DNA from: Leptodontidium sp. MPI-SDFR-AT-0119
Lineage: Eukaryota > Ascomycota > Leotiomycetes > Helotiales > Leptodontidiaceae
Direction: 5' to 3'
Assembly (NCBI GenBank): GCA_020726505.1
Contig: JAHLEZ010000004.1
Location: forward strand, 1,736,001-1,800,000
Length of the DNA stretch: 64,000 bases
Below the pieces are notes generated by a model that was not told the origin of the DNA, did no database searches, and worked only from the letters and a program-made list of their open reading frames with translations. This document shows, piece by piece, positions 24,264 to 38,509 of this stretch. A program made the position numbers and the translations under genes. The stretch's first letter is position 1. The number at the start of each line of letters is the position of its first letter.

Positions 24264-27200
24264 ATGTCCGGCAGCGCTAGACCTTCAGGTAACACCCGCT
24301 TAGGCGGTGTAGCTCGTAACATATTGTATCTAATAGTAGAATCTAATAATTCCCCTCCTATTAAGAACACTAAGGGTATATCTAACGGCGAAATAACCTT
24401 AGGCCCTTATAGTGAAGGTAATAGAGAATCATCTTATACTTATGGCTAACCTGCCTTTACTCGCGAAGAGAAAGGTAAAGGTCGTGCCTCTACTAAAGAG
24501 GACTTAAATATGTTCGATTACGTGACAGATAATATAGTCTTCTTAATTCTTAATACTAATTCTGATCTTACGGCTATAGGCATCCCTACCGAAGAACAGA
24601 TTAATCAGAAGTAACGCGAGCTCAAAGAGTAGATGCGTTTACTAGTTAAATCTAAGGCGCAAGACGCGCGCGCGAAGGCTAAGCTAGCCTATTATGAAAA
24701 TAGTGTTACTAGGCTTCGCCGCCTTCGGGCCGTGTCCGTCGCTAATACGGATATATTAGTAAAGCGTCGAGCTGTCGAAGCAAGTCTTCTACGAACTCGT
24801 AACGCGATGTTAGACTCTATAGTAGCGTCCCTAATTAGGGACAATAATGTGCCTCTAGTAGAGCGTAGCTTTAACTCAGTAATAGGGACTAATATACTAA
24901 GTTTATAATACTCGACCTCACGTCGAGGTATTATAGAGCCTGAGTTTCCCCTTCCCCCGGTTAACCCCCGGGCAGCCGCCGCTTTACTTACGGTAAATAG
25001 CGTGGCTTATAGGCTTAGTACGATACTACTTATTTACTTAGACCTTGATACGCACATCTTACTAAAATATAACGTAAGCTAGGCGAAAGATGAGCGTGAT
25101 CGTGAAAAATGCCTTGTAATTACGATCCCTAAAAAATATAAGGGGAAGAGTTTTAAAAGCTTACGTAATTAAAAGAATACTTAAGAAGAGATCTTTAAAG
25201 CTCGCTTATATAGTTATAATATATATACTAATCAGGTGCGCGTCGTAATAGTAAACATAGAGGGCGACCTATTAACTTATTAAAGTAATACAAAGTAAAC
25301 TATAAGTAGACTTAAAGGAATTCCGCTTATTTAGAACTACTTCATCGAGTTCTTAAAGGGGCTTTATGCCTTTAAGGAGACTTAGAGTGCGGAAGTGACG
25401 AAAAACATTAAGCGATTCTGTTAATAATAAGGCGAGTCTATATAGGCTATATGCCGACGATTTATTACTTTAATTAAGGATCGTAATAATAGAATAACTA
25501 ATAAAGATATTATTACTAACCTCTGTAAAGTAATCACGCACGTTATAATGGCTATATAAATTAACTCTTACGTATTCGCAAATCCGCCTAGAACCTTCTA
25601 GTAGTAGAAGAAGCTAGCGAATAATACTAAGTCCTCTATTAAGAGGACTTAAAGAGTAAACTTATACTCGCTAAAGGCGGGGAATAATAATAATAGAAGT
25701 AAGTAAAGTAATAATAATACTAACGGTAGTTATAAAAGACACCGCAAAAAGTAATCTAGACATAGTAATAAGAAGCGTATAACTAATAGAGCTCCCTCGA
25801 ACTCCTCTTAACTAAAACATAGTAATAGGAATAAAAGGAAAAGTAATAAAGGTAATACTACTTATTACTCTTATAGACAAGAAGGCCATTAGTTTAAGGA
25901 CTGCAAGTGTCCTAAGTTCGCAAAGTAAGCGCAAGACAATCCTTAAGTTACTAAAGCTAAAGAACGTTTTAAAATAGTAAAAAAAAACTTCTAAAATGAA
26001 CGGAAGGTATACGCTATTATACACTCTAGGGAATAGAAGTCCTCTAGTTCTAATAAGGATACAGGAAAAGGTAATACTAAGTCTTAAGCGTCAAAGGCTT
26101 AGGAGATATTTTAAGACGCTTATATATTGTAGTAAGTCTAAAGTAGCCTAAGACGGATACGTAAGCGTTACTAAATAGTTTAATAAATAGTGGCTTAAAT
26201 TATAACTTTCTTAATAAGTATAATACTAAAAAATTAAGGTTTCTCCTTTTATTTAAATGTAACTAAGAATTCGTAACCTTTAATAAGCACCGCTTTTAAG
26301 TAATTAACGCCTATGACCTTAATATAAGTATATAAGACGACCGTAGGATCTCGAGAACCTTTCGAGAAAGATTTTATAATTATAAAGATTTAAGGTATAA
26401 CTTAGTTCTTAGAATAAAGTTCTTAGAACACAAGGGAGCTAAGTACTACGACTAAAAACTCAAGAAGTAGGCTTACGCCCCGACTTAAGATAAAATCTAA
26501 ATCGTAGTAATAAATGAGTTTACTAAGGCCCTTAATATCGACCCTAAAATAGTATTATATATTATGTTCTTATCTTAATTTAAATACAATTACTTAAGAT
26601 AATAAAGATCTTATAAATGTTTAAGGTAGTCGTGGGATATTTATTTACGTACCGCCGGCGGAGACCTATTATAAGTGCTAGCGTTATAGATTAAAGATCC
26701 TAAGCTAATACAGTTACTAGACTAACTCGTAGATTTAGTAGATATATGCGACGACAATCCGCCGACTACCCTCCTCGAAGAACAAGTCGGATTCGAATAT
26801 ATAATTGACACTGAAGTACTACCTTTGTACGGCCCCTTCTATAACCTCTCTAAGCCACAACTCGCCGCGCTTTAGGAATATCTAATTATAGTATTATAAA
26901 AGGGGTAGATTCGACTATTTAAAAGTCCCGCAGGTGCGCCGATATTATTTGTGCCGAAGAAGGATAGAGGCTTGCGGTTATATATAGATTATTATAGATT
27001 AAATAAGGTGACGATTAAAAACTGCCACCCTCTTTTACTAGTCGATAAGACGTTAGATCGACTTAGCGAAGCCGTAGTCTTTACGGCGCTAGACTTAAGG
27101 GATATATACTACTGTATTAAAATTAAAGAAAGACACGAATAGAAAACAGCCTTTTATACAAGATATAGATATTTTAAATATTTAGTGATACCTTTTAGGC

Positions 27201-30100
27201 TATTTAACACTCTAGTTATGTTTTAGGCGTATATTAACAAAGCGCTAGCGGGGCTAATTAATTATTTCGTAGTAGTCTACCTTAATAATATCCTTATTTA
27301 TTCTAAGAATAAGAAGGAACATCGTAAGTATGTTTAGGCCGTCTTCGAACGCCTACGTAAACATAAGCTCTTTATTAAACTTAATAAATACGAGTTTGAG
27401 GTAAATAAGGTCGAGTTCTTGGGGTTTAAAGTTAGACTTCCCAGGATTTAGGCGAACCTTAAGTAGATTTATTCTATTTAAAAATAACTAAAACTAAAGT
27501 CTTATAGGGATATTTAAGTTTTTTTGGGCTTTACGAATTTCTATTATAGATTTATACTAGAGTACTCTAAGATAACTGTAAGCTTAATAGGGGCTTTCTA
27601 AGGCATGGAGAACGGAGTTAAGAAAGGACCCTTTATATTCTCTAATATAACTAAGAAAAGCTTTATTAATTTAAAAACAGCTTTTACTAGTATATTAGTT
27701 ATAATACACTTTGACCCTACGAAGCGTATACGGCTTGAAACTGATGTATCTAGGTTTATAATCGCTAGTACTATCTCTTAATAAGCTAATACTTCGTTAG
27801 AAGGATTTAAGTAATACTAGAAGCCTGTAGCGTATTAGTCTTATAAAATGACTAGTATTAAGCGGAACTATATTACCCACAATAGAGAGCTACTAGTTAT
27901 TGTGGAGTGTTTTAAGAAGTGGAGACATTATCTTAAGGGTAGTTTATATATTATTAAAGTACTTACGGATTATAATAACCTTTGTTACTTTATAATAACG
28001 AAGTATTTAGAGAGTCGACAAGTACGGTAGGTAATATATTTTGTTACTTATGACTTTAAAATCCACTACTATAAGGGGGCCGCAAACCCCGCGGATAGAC
28101 TTAATAAGAGACCAGATTATCGGGAATCTAAAGGCCTTACTAATATCGTTTGGCTACTAACATTTTAGAATAAACTAAAAGGAGCTTTTGTGAGTACTTT
28201 ACGTAGTCGAGGAGCCGATACTAAAGTATTCCTAGACGGGGATTATAAAATAATAATAAGATATATATTTATTATTACTAGAGATCTTACTAATAGAAGG
28301 CCGAACCCGATACTAATAAAACTAGTGTAAGCGACCTAAAAGAGAATTCTAGAAGTTAGGCATATAAAACCTAGTCCTCTAGACAACGTCCTTAAGGTAA
28401 TGCCTCTATCCGTAGAGACATTATTATATATAAAGAGCGAAGGCTAGCCGCCTATCGTAGGGATCGATAATTGTAAATATCTAATCTTAACATTATAAAT
28501 AAGAGTAGTAATAAGAAGACAGATTACTTTAGCCTTAATAACAGAACTACTACAGGACTTAATTATCTTCGCTTAGTGTAATAATAAAAGCTATAAAAGT
28601 ATAATTAATATAATAAGTAAATATAAGTCTTAATAAGATAATTAGTAGAATTTAGACGTATTAGGGCTTCTTTAATAAGATAATTAATTTTATATTTTAA
28701 ATGATCCAGTATTAAGAACAGAAATTATAAAACTTTATTATAATGACTTATTAGTAAGGTACTATAGTGTCGCGAAGACCTCGTAACTCTTCCGTAGAAC
28801 CTACTTCTAAGAGAAAATAAAAGACGACATTAAAATATATCTTAAAGAATGTGATGTTTATTAAAGGATCAAATCGAAACGACATACGCCGTATAGACTT
28901 CTAGTAAGTCTCCTGAGGCCTTCACGGCCTTAGTCTAAGATTTTAATAGATTTTATCACAGGGTTACCGCCTTATAGAGACTTATATAGTGGCCTAAATC
29001 TTAATTATATATTAGTAATTGTTAATTAATATTCGAAGATGGCCTAATACTTAGTATACTATAAAACGATTAATACTCCCGAACTTACGGAATTACTCTT
29101 TAAGAGGGTGTTTTCCCTCTTTAGTATACCTCAGGGTATTATATTTAATAGAAGTATAGTGTTTACTAGTAAATTTTAGTTTATACTTTGCTTTTATATA
29201 TATATAAAGTAAAGACTAAACTCTACTTACTATCTACAAACCGATAACTAAATAGAACGTCAGAATTAAAATCTAGAGATATACCTCTATGCCTTTTATA
29301 AAACATCTTAGAAGAATTAAGTAATTAAACTATTATTCGCAAAGTTTACGTATAATAATTCTTTATATTAGTCCCTATAAATAACTCCTTTTTATATATA
29401 CTATAATTATAAATCAGTAATACTATAGAACCCTAAGGACAGGATTTAAGGAGGAGATGTACTAACTACTCAAGACAGAATAAAGTTACTAAATGAATAA
29501 AGGGCTAAACTTGCGGAAGCCTAGAGTCGTGCGTAATAGAGTCGGGAAGTATACTATAATACTTGACACTTAGAGAAGCACTTTTAAATTAAATAATAAG
29601 TAATACTAAACACTAAAAACATATAGTTAAAGACTAGAAAGTTATTACTAAAATATATTAGTCTATTTTAGATTATTAAATACGTAAGTGATGCGGCGTA
29701 TACCCTGAAGTTACTAAGCTTATATAAAAGACTATATTTAATATTCCACGTCTTATTACTAGAAGAATATATAGCGCGAGTTAATAACAAACTAGGGAGT
29801 TTCCCTCTCGGGGAGCTTCCGGAGCTAAGTAATAAAGACGACTTATAAGAGTAAGAAGTCGAAAGCATTCTTACGTACAAGTAAATTAAAAGAAGTAAAA
29901 CTAAGTAATACTTAATTAAATAAAAGGACTTTCTAGAAGATTATAATACTTAGCTCCTAGTATACCTAAATTTAGAGAATACTAGGGAAACCCTAGACGT
30001 ATATAACAAAAACTATAGGTTAAAAAGTCAAATACCGGCTATAAAGAGGCGTAAAACCTCCGGGCAACTTACAGGGAAATCTAGTAAACCTTAATATAAG
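24264..30100 (+). pseudogene. Gypsy gag-pol remnant with chromodomain
   Basis: A Gag-like start at ATG 24264 (MSGSARPSGNTRLGG) is followed by stop-riddled sequence. Reverse transcriptase is readable around 26940-27450 (VPKKDRGLRLYIDYYRLNK, then FVVVYLNNILIYS). The catalytic YxDD is changed to YLNN (AATAAT at 27284-27289), which fits G-to-A mutation of both Asp codons. RNase H (RNYITHNRELLVIVECFKKW) lies near 27860 and integrase core motifs (LIDFITGLPPYRD) near 28950. A chromodomain-like tail (EVESILTYK...KDFLEDYNT...LENTRETL) lies near 29850-30000. Such chromodomains can steer integration to heterochromatin. No function can remain. Confidence 0.82.
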
Positions 30101-31455
30101 GTCGGGAGGCCAAGAAAACACTGCCGCTTATAAATGAAGACACTCTTTCCCTATATTTTCCCACGAAGGTTTTTTAAGGTTTTATTAAGGCTTCTAGTAT
30201 AGACTCGGTAATAATATAAGAAGTATAATAAAATCGCGAGGAATAAGAATGTCACGATATATAATTAATAATATAAAGGGTAAAGAAAAGTTCTATTTTA
30301 GTTACGAAGTAATAACGTAACGCTATCACAAAGTACTTAAGGCACAAAGTATTTACTTTATAAAAACAAATTATTAAAAACCCCCCCGAAAACTCTAAAG
30401 TAAACTGAACCTGACTTATAAGTATTACTAAGTAGTAAAGTACTATAAAATATCTCCTAAGATAACTCCAGTTATATCATTAGAAGTAATGCCACCTTAA
30501 TATAGTGTTAGTATACATTAGCTGCGAGGAGGTTACGGATAACTTACTATAGCCATTATAACTTCGTAGTACATCTAAATCTCTATTATAAGTTCCTTTA
30601 GTAGTTTATATAAGATTTAGTCGGACTTAAAGGCGGAAGTAGTAGTATACGCGTTCTTGAACTTGGTTATATTATTAATTAAGCGCACTATTCCCTTATA
30701 AAACTTGCGGAATTCTTAAGATTTTATTAATATATCGCTAGCGAATCGCTAAGGGAATAAGACTTACTTTAGGGGTACCTTTTAGAGGGGAAACTTAATT
30801 AAGATCCTTCTTATTAAGCTTGAGAGTGACGCGCGAGGAGGAATCGGTTATATTATACTCTAAGAGTTAAGCGGAAAAGTTTTAAACACCCTTAGGGACT
30901 AAAAGATTAATATTATTTATAGAGTTATTAGAGGGAAGTTACTAGTTGTCTTAGAGCTAAATCTAGAAATCTAAGGCAAGGTTCTCTATAATGTAGACAT
31001 CCTTGTAAAGGGCACACGGAATTTATTCACCTTATAGTTAATATATAGTTTACTTTTATTAAGTTAGAACGTGTTATTATTAATAAAAGCCTATAAAAGT
31101 GAGTACGTACTAAGATATAGGCGTTCTTTGTAACGGAGTAACAATCACAATTCTTCTTGCCTTCCTTGTTAATGTAATAGATAGTTGGATCGATTAGTAT
31201 TACTTTGAAATATTAGCTATAAGAACTGCGCCGAGGCTAGTTCGTTAAGTCGTCAGAGGCAATGTTCTTGGTAAGACGAGTGAAGTTTATGATAATAATA
31301 GTATAAACGAGGATAGTTGAATAATTTATTAAGAGAGGCAGAGGTACTAAGGTAGTTATGTAATATAAGGGAGTTAAAGAAGAATTATTATTATGACTAG
31401 GACGCGCTATATATATACGTCCCTAGTGAGAGCGCGGAGCCGCAATTACTAAACA
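30101..31455. other. AT-rich 3' non-coding part of the Gypsy element
   Basis: No protein family was recognised in this RIP-degraded stretch. It continues after the copia insertion at 45210-45731. Whether it was a 3' accessory region or an older inserted element cannot be decided here. Confidence 0.4.
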
Positions 31456-31460
31456 CTTAT

Positions 31461-31734
31461 TGTTGGGATAGCCTTAGCTAAGGGGCATTCTCTTACTCTG
31501 ACAGCTTCCAAAGATAGTCGTCTCTCCTAGCCAAATGAAGCTTGGTTTCATACCTTGCCTCCTGGTTTCGTACGAGCAATGCTTATACGAGCTACGGGGT
31601 TTAGTACTTAGTGTATTTAAGGTAGCTTTCCCTTTCGTACGAAAGGGACACACGGAATATACTTGATCAAACTTCACTTGTTGTATTCTTTGTCACCCTG
31701 ATATCAGGTATCGAACCTTGGTTAGATACCAACA
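31461..31734 (+). repeat. Copia 1 5' LTR
   Basis: 274 bp, TGTTGGGATAGCC to GATACCAACA. It contains a palindromic CCCTTTCGTACGAAAGGG block around the CGTACG core. Confidence 0.92.
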
Positions 31735-31935
31735 CTGATTAGTGGTTGAATAACCACAGAACAGTTAGGCAATACTTTTGTACGACGACAATCGGAAAGA
31801 CAGACCGGAGAGGCAAACTAATCGGACCTTGCGTCGGCGACCAACAGAAGAAGACGATTCGTACGATCTGAGGATTCACGGAACGCAAACACGACTTGAC
31901 AACTTTTCATTAACCTTCGTACGAAGAAGGACACG

Positions 31936-34900
31936 ATAATTCCACCACTAGAGGTCACTTACCCATTAGATACGGAAGCATAGGGGGAACCCTTTGACCT
32001 TGCGAACGACGAGCATCAAACGCTTAAGCGAGTCAATAACCACATTACCTTAGCCCTCGTACGATACCGCCAAAAAGAGTTTTAGGACTACAGACTTTGG
32101 GAAGAATTCAAGGAAGGCTTCGAAAGATGGACGGGAGATACATTTGCTATCGGATCTCGGGAAGCTATTAAAGATCTTCGTACATACCTCCTTAATCACG
32201 GAGTATAGGTACGAGAGCAAAGGGGGTCTATCTCGTACGCTCAAACGTTAACAGATGTTTTGGAAGAGGAGGAACCACATGAGTGGACAGATCAAAATCG
32301 AAGGACTTATGCCCAATGGAAATCCCAAGGGCAAGACAGAAACCGGCAAGGTACTCCGACTTCAACTGTACGAAGCGAACCACTAGCGAGACACGCTATT
32401 TCGGACAATTCCAGAGATTCTCTAATCGTACGAACTCAAGAGGCAGAGGACCCACTCTCAGAGCCAATTCAAACAACTCAGCGACAGGCTTAAACGTCCG
32501 GACAATATCTGAGTCCTCCGCCCTATGTCGTTTTAAACGAGAACACAGTTAGTTCTAACGGGACTTCGTACGCAAATCTAGCAAAGTCTTTATTACCAGA
32601 CAAAGGTCAAATAACCAAACAACGCTACCTAGCGTACGAACGTTTTAGTCCTACGCCACATCCAGTCTTAAACAACAACCTTCCAAGTCGGGACCAAGCC
32701 TACGAAACCGTCGAACGACCACTGAGACAACATTCGTACGAAGATGATCCACCGACCCCGAGAGCTCCTCCGCCGGAACCGACCGTATCGTATGAGTCTC
32801 AGACAATCATCCCGAACTCACGGTTGTTAACGGACCTAATGAAGGTTTACAGCAACGAGAGCCGGAAGTACGGCGGAGAGCAGTACAATATCCTAGATAT
32901 TCGCCTCCAGGTCTTCTTCGACTATTGTACGAAGATCGGAATCTCAAGTGACTAGTACCACTTAGCATTCTCGATTATGCTAAAAGGACGAGCAGCGGAT
33001 TTCTATTACGACAAGATTGCAGGACGTTCGTACGATTTCCCTACAATGATTCGTATGACTCAGAATCACTTTGAGACTAAAGAGAATCAGCAAAAGTACT
33101 TGTCCGAGTAGAGAGAGACTACATTAATCTCTACGATTACAAAGAACCCAGAGAAGTCTCGGTTAAAATGCTTGGAAATTATGTTTGATTCTCTTCGTAC
33201 GGCGCAACGCGGCCTATCGAGGGAATATCAGACAGAGCATAATCTTCGCGATCAAGTGCTAAACGCATGTCGTGGAGTAGAAGAGTGTAGTCTAGCACTA
33301 TATAAGCCTGCACAGACATTTGAAGGGCTATGTGTAGACTTACGGTCTACAATTGCTACAGCCGTACGAACGAGGGAGGTTGGCACTTACCTACAGAATC
33401 GTTTATACGATCATAATCACAACTTAGTAGAGAGACAATTCTACGGGAAGGCACGACGATTTCCGGATCGCACAGCACAAAACCAGTTCTAGAAGAGGAC
33501 TTTTCGTCCAAGGAACCCTTCTAATAATCGTACGAACAAGAAATGCATTGTTTGTAAGAAGGAAGGTTACTAGTCAATAGATTATCCGGAGGCAGAGCAG
33601 AAAGCCGCGTGGGCGAAGGTCAAGAATCACCTAATGACCGAGTTCAATGGATCCGAGGAAGCAACTCAGGCTTTCTTAAGCTCGTACGAAGATTTCCCAG
33701 GGGAATTTAATCGTACGACAATAGAAGAAGTGCTAGAGGATATAGAGGAATAGAAGGACGAAGATGAGCCAGAAGGATTCTTTACAGAGTACGGGGAAGT
33801 CGACGGACGACAAATGATCCAAGTTCTAAACGACGAATCGACAAAACACGCCTTTTTGTAACGAGACCCGACGAAGGATTCGTACGAAGGCGAGGTATTC
33901 GTCATCGGAGACAGATATTCGTCTAAAGTCTTCCAAGGGATTATGCCAGACAGCGGTGCTGCCGGAATCTTTACCGCAGGAAAGCAACAAGTCCAAGTAC
34001 TTCTGAAGCTTGACCCGTCGCTAGAAGTTAATCGTACGAGCAGCCAAACGCATACGATTCGATTTGGCAAAGGAGTAGCAGAATCAGAGGGATTAATACT
34101 CGTACGAACACCCATTAGGCAAGTGAAGTTCTGGATTGTTCCGACAAATACCCCGTTCCTATTATGTATTTAAGATATAGACTCCCTCAGTGTACGATTA
34201 AACAACCTTCAGAATATTATGATTCAAGGGAATAAGAGAATTCCGATCGTACGAAAATGGGGACATCTATAGATGATAATTCATACGATGAAAGACACGT
34301 TCATATACCAGCACTTCACGGAAACAGAGCTTAGGCAACTCCATCGACGCTTTGGACATCCTTCAGTTGAGAAACTGTACCGCGTTCTTCAGCGAGCAGG
34401 ATACGAGGAAACAAACCTTCGTACGATTAAGAAGATCTCAAAGTTCTGCGAACAGTGTCAGCTTTATACGAAAAACCCAAGTCAATTCAGATTCTCTTTA
34501 AAAGACGATATCGAATTCAATTTCTCTATAATCGTGGATATTTTATATCTTTCAAGAGCAGCAGTCCTTCAAGCAGTTAATAAGGCAACCGGCTTTAATG
34601 CCACTCGATTCCTAAAGGATAATTCAGCGAAGACAACGTGGATTACGCTTCGTACGTGTTAGATCGATACTTACCTTGGACCCCCGGATTACTTCGTACA
34701 CGATGCCGGGACGAACTTCGCATCATCAGAATTCAGAGCAAATGCTCGTACGATGAACGTCGATGTAAAGGAAGTCCCAGTCGAGGCACATCAGAGTGTC
34801 GGGAAGGTTGAGCGGTATTACGCCCCTTTACGCCGATCGTACGAGATCATCTAGGACGAGACGAGAAGCGAAAACCTAGCAAAAAAAGTAGTCCTTTAAA

Positions 34901-37071
34901 TGGCCGTGAAAGCCGTGAACGATACGGCTAATCCAAACGGACTAATTCCAACACTTCTCGTTTTCGGAGCATATCCTAGACTTTCGTACGAAGACCCACC
35001 ATCTACGGATATACTTACTAGAGCAAGGGCAGTTCGGATAGCAATGACAGAATTGCGAAAGATTCAAGCCGTATAAAAGATCAAAGATGCTTAGAGTATA
35101 AGGAACGGCCCTAATATTACTGAGACCGTACGACTTCCATTACAATCTTCAGTAAAAGTATAGCGGGAGAAAAAGGGATAGACAGGCCCGTTTTCGTTAT
35201 TATCAGTCACGGGGAAAGAGTGTGTTATTTAATTGCCTTCGGGACCGACTTCCTTTCGTACGACAGTAGTTAAGCCGTTTTACACGGAAGAAATCGCCGA
35301 GGCCCCAGAGGACCGTGTACGATCAGACCAGGTGTCTCCTTCAGTACGGCCAGTTGTCTTGATTCCGTTTAAGACAAAGCAGGAACTCGAGAAGGGACTC
35401 GTACGATCACCAGAAGTTTTCCTGACTCGGAAAGAACAATACGACTTAGACCTATCTCGTACGATGCGAGCAGCAGGGAAGATCACTAGCCTTAGTCTTC
35501 CATTTGAAGAATCTCAACAAAAGGAGATTAATAGCTTGATTGCTCGAGGCGTATTTGAGTTCGTACGATACGACCTAAGGCAACATCGCGGACGGATCTT
35601 TAATTCCCGGCTTGTTAATGAAATCAAAGGGAAGACAACTAAAGCTCCGTACGAGAAATCCAGACTCGTGATCTAAGCGTACAACGACGCGGGAAAGGAA
35701 CAGATCCTTACTCAGTCTCCGACGATTCAACGGATCAGTCAGCGACTAATTCTGGCACTCTATCCGTCACTCGTACGAAAAGGGTTATCGATCTTTATTC
35801 GGGATATTACTCAGGCGTATGTCTAGTCGACAACTTTTCTAAATCGTACGATCTATACGAGACTACCAAAGCAAATTGCCAGCAACTACTCGCCGGATAC
35901 AATTATGCTCGTACGAAAGCCATTATACGGTATCCCGGAATCAGGAACACACTAGTAGGGGACGTACGACACACATCATAAGGTCAAGTTACATATGGAA
36001 ACGTCTTCGTACGATCCATGCCTTCTGATTACTTAACCAGGAGTGCCGTTTAGAGTAGTTGGAATGCAAACGGACGATACCCTAATCTTGGCTACTAACG
36101 AGTTCCAAGAGAAGGAGGAGAAAGAACTCGGGATTACCGGTTTCTTTACAAAACCGAAGGTTCGTTTATTGTACGAATTACCCCTCGCGTTCAACGGATG
36201 TATCGTGCATGATCGAAAGGACTTCGTCCAAATCCTTTAGAAAGGGCAAGGCGAGAAGTTAGCTGAAGTTGACTTGAGGGCACCGGACCGTACGAACTAG
36301 TATCGGGAACAACGGGCTCGAGGGGCATATATCGCAACTTTATGCCAACCTAAAGCTTCGTACGACCTATTAGTTGCGGCTCAATTCCAAGAACCAGAGG
36401 ATACCGACGTAAAGAACTTGAATAAGCGCATTCAGTGGCAGATTCAAAACATCGGACGAGAATTAAACTATATTCCTTTAGACTTACATCGTACGAAGTT
36501 ATTTGTTTTTGTCGACGGATCCTTTGCAAATAACAAGGACTTAAGTTCCCAGCTTAGATACGTAATGATTCTCGGCACGGAAGACGACGACCCCGATTCG
36601 TACGATTAAGACTCGTTTCTTCTTTCTGGAAATCTATTTCATTAGAGTAGTACGAAGAGCAAACGAGTAACACGAAGTGTCTTAGCTTCCGAGATCTACG
36701 GTATAGTTAACGGGGTTGACATGGCAATCGCGGTAAAGAGTACGATTAATATTATCACGTCGCGGCTTGAGATACTAGCGATCCCAATCGTTATTTGTAC
36801 AGACTCGTTCTCGCTATACGAATGCCTCGTGAAGCTCGGCACTACGAAAGAGAAGCGGCTAATGATCGATATCATGGCTTTGCGTCAATCGTACGAACGA
36901 CGAGAACTTGCAGAAATCCGATGGATCAATGGTCAAGACAACCCGGCGGATGCGATGACGAAGCCAAACCCGAACAAAAGCCTGGAAAAGCTAATTGATA
37001 ATAATCAGATTGTCGTACGAGTAGAAGGATGAGTTAAGAGGGAAAAGAAAGTAGAGCCAGGGGAGGAATAG
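31936..37071 (+). pseudogene. Copia 1 gag-pol remnant
   Basis: Collinear with the intact copia 2 polyprotein over its whole length. Inactivating changes include loss of the start codon (ATA), many TAG/TAA/TGA codons at former Trp, Gln or Arg positions, and missense changes such as Asp-to-Asn. Long blocks remain readable, including the protease DSGAAG, the integrase region and the RT MQTDDT core. The mutations are almost all C-to-T on one or the other strand, which fits RIP. Confidence 0.9.
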
Positions 37072-37338
37072 CATCGTACGATACGATGATTTCATTTGTT
37101 AAATGCGTGTTTTTTATTTCACTTCAGTCACTCATTTAAATACCGTACGAAACGATAGTTATGCATTTTTCGACCAAACAAATAATATCTAATACGACGA
37201 TCGACTATCTAACGACCAACTGTCCAACGATAATCCAACAACAGATCGATTAAGGGAAATCTCCATTGGTTTCCTTTGTACAGAGGAGAAAGAAGGAAGG
37301 TAGGAGAGTTTTTCTTCTGACAAAAGAAGAGTTGCCAG

Positions 37339-37508
37339 TGTTGGGATAGCCTTAGCTAAGGGGCATTCTCTTACTCTGACAGCTTCCAAAGATAGTCGTC
37401 TCTCCTAGCCAAATGAAGCTTGGTTTCATACCTTGCCTCCTGGTTTCGTACGAGCAATGCTTATACGAGCTACGGGGTTTAGTACTTAGTGTATTTAAGG
37501 TAGCTTTC
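37339..37508 (+). repeat. Copia 1 3' LTR, first part
   Basis: Runs from TGTTGGGATAGCC to GGTAGCTTTC, where copia 2 is inserted. The remainder resumes at 45101 after the duplicated CTTTC (45096-45100). A polypurine-like AAAAGAAGAGTTGCCAG directly precedes it. Confidence 0.92.
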
Positions 37509-37783
37509 TGTTGGTATCTAACCAAGGTCCGATACCTGATATCAGGGTGACAAAGAATATAACAAGTGAAGTTTGATCAAGTATATTCCGTGTGTCCCTT
37601 TCGTACGAAAGGGAAAGCTACCTTAAATACATCAAGTACTAAACCCCGTAGCTCGTATAAGCATTACTCGTACGAAACCAGGAGGCAAGGTATGAAACCA
37701 AGCTTCATCTCGGCCAGGAGAGACGACTATCTTTGGAAGCTGTCAGAGTAAGAGAATGCCCCTCAGCTAAGGCTATCCCAACA
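37509..37783 (-). repeat. Copia 2 3' LTR
   Basis: 275 bp; on the plus strand it runs TGTTGGTATC to GCTATCCCAACA. It matches 44821-45095 with no difference seen by eye. Confidence 0.93.
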
Positions 37784-38095
37784 CTGGCAACTCTTCTTTT
37801 GTCAGAAGAAAAACTCTCCTACCTTCCTTCTTTCTCCTCTGTACGAAGTGCGCGCAACCTAGCGCATTATCCCCAGCTCCTCTTCTTCCTTCGTACGAAG
37901 CACGTGCTCCATGTGACTTCGGCTCGCTATGTTGAATAGTGACCGCTTTGGGAAGGAACGACTTCGTTCCTTCCTCGTACGTCTCTCGCCAGCTGGCTGC
38001 TAGCCTTTTCCACGCACAAAAGAGATTTTCTGAATTCCCTCTTCTCTTCTTCTTCTCTTCTTCTTCAACCAACAGCAACAACAGCAGCAGCAACA

Positions 38096-38509
38096 GTAAG
38101 TCCCCTTTCTCTTCTTCGTACAGCTCTCCTCCTCCTCAGATATTCTCTGTACGACCTGAGATAGCCTCGTACGAATCGGCGCCTCTCTTTTCCGCCTTGC
38201 CTGCAAGGTAATCTGATTCGTTGTCGCTGTGTACTAACGAAAGGTCTTCCGTAGGCCACAACACCACCACCACCACCACCACAACCAGGTGAGTACTCTC
38301 CCTCGTACGAAGTCTACCCCCTCGAGACTAGCTTCGCACAGCTGCTGCAACCTTAGTGAGGTGGTACTAACGCCTGCGTAGCCACACCACACCACACCAC
38401 ACCACACAATGTTAGTCTTTTTCTCTTCATACGAGCTGGCCCTTATCCCCAGGATATAGCTTCTCGTACGAACCTCCGGTCCTTTTGTCTAAGAACTAAC
38501 ATCGTATAG
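38096..38509 (+). other. Three predicted 5' introns with tiny repeat-rich exons of the passenger gene
   Basis: Predicted introns are 38096-38254 (GTAAGT...TACTAACG...TAG), 38289-38381 (GTGAGT...TACTAACG...TAG) and 38411-38509 (GTTAGT...AACTAAC...TAG). The exons between them are 34 bp of CCACAACACC-type repeats and 29 bp of CCACA repeats. Consensus branch sites in all three support real splicing. This is unusual inside an LTR element, where introns on the sense strand would be lost on retrotransposition but antisense introns survive. Confidence 0.65.
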
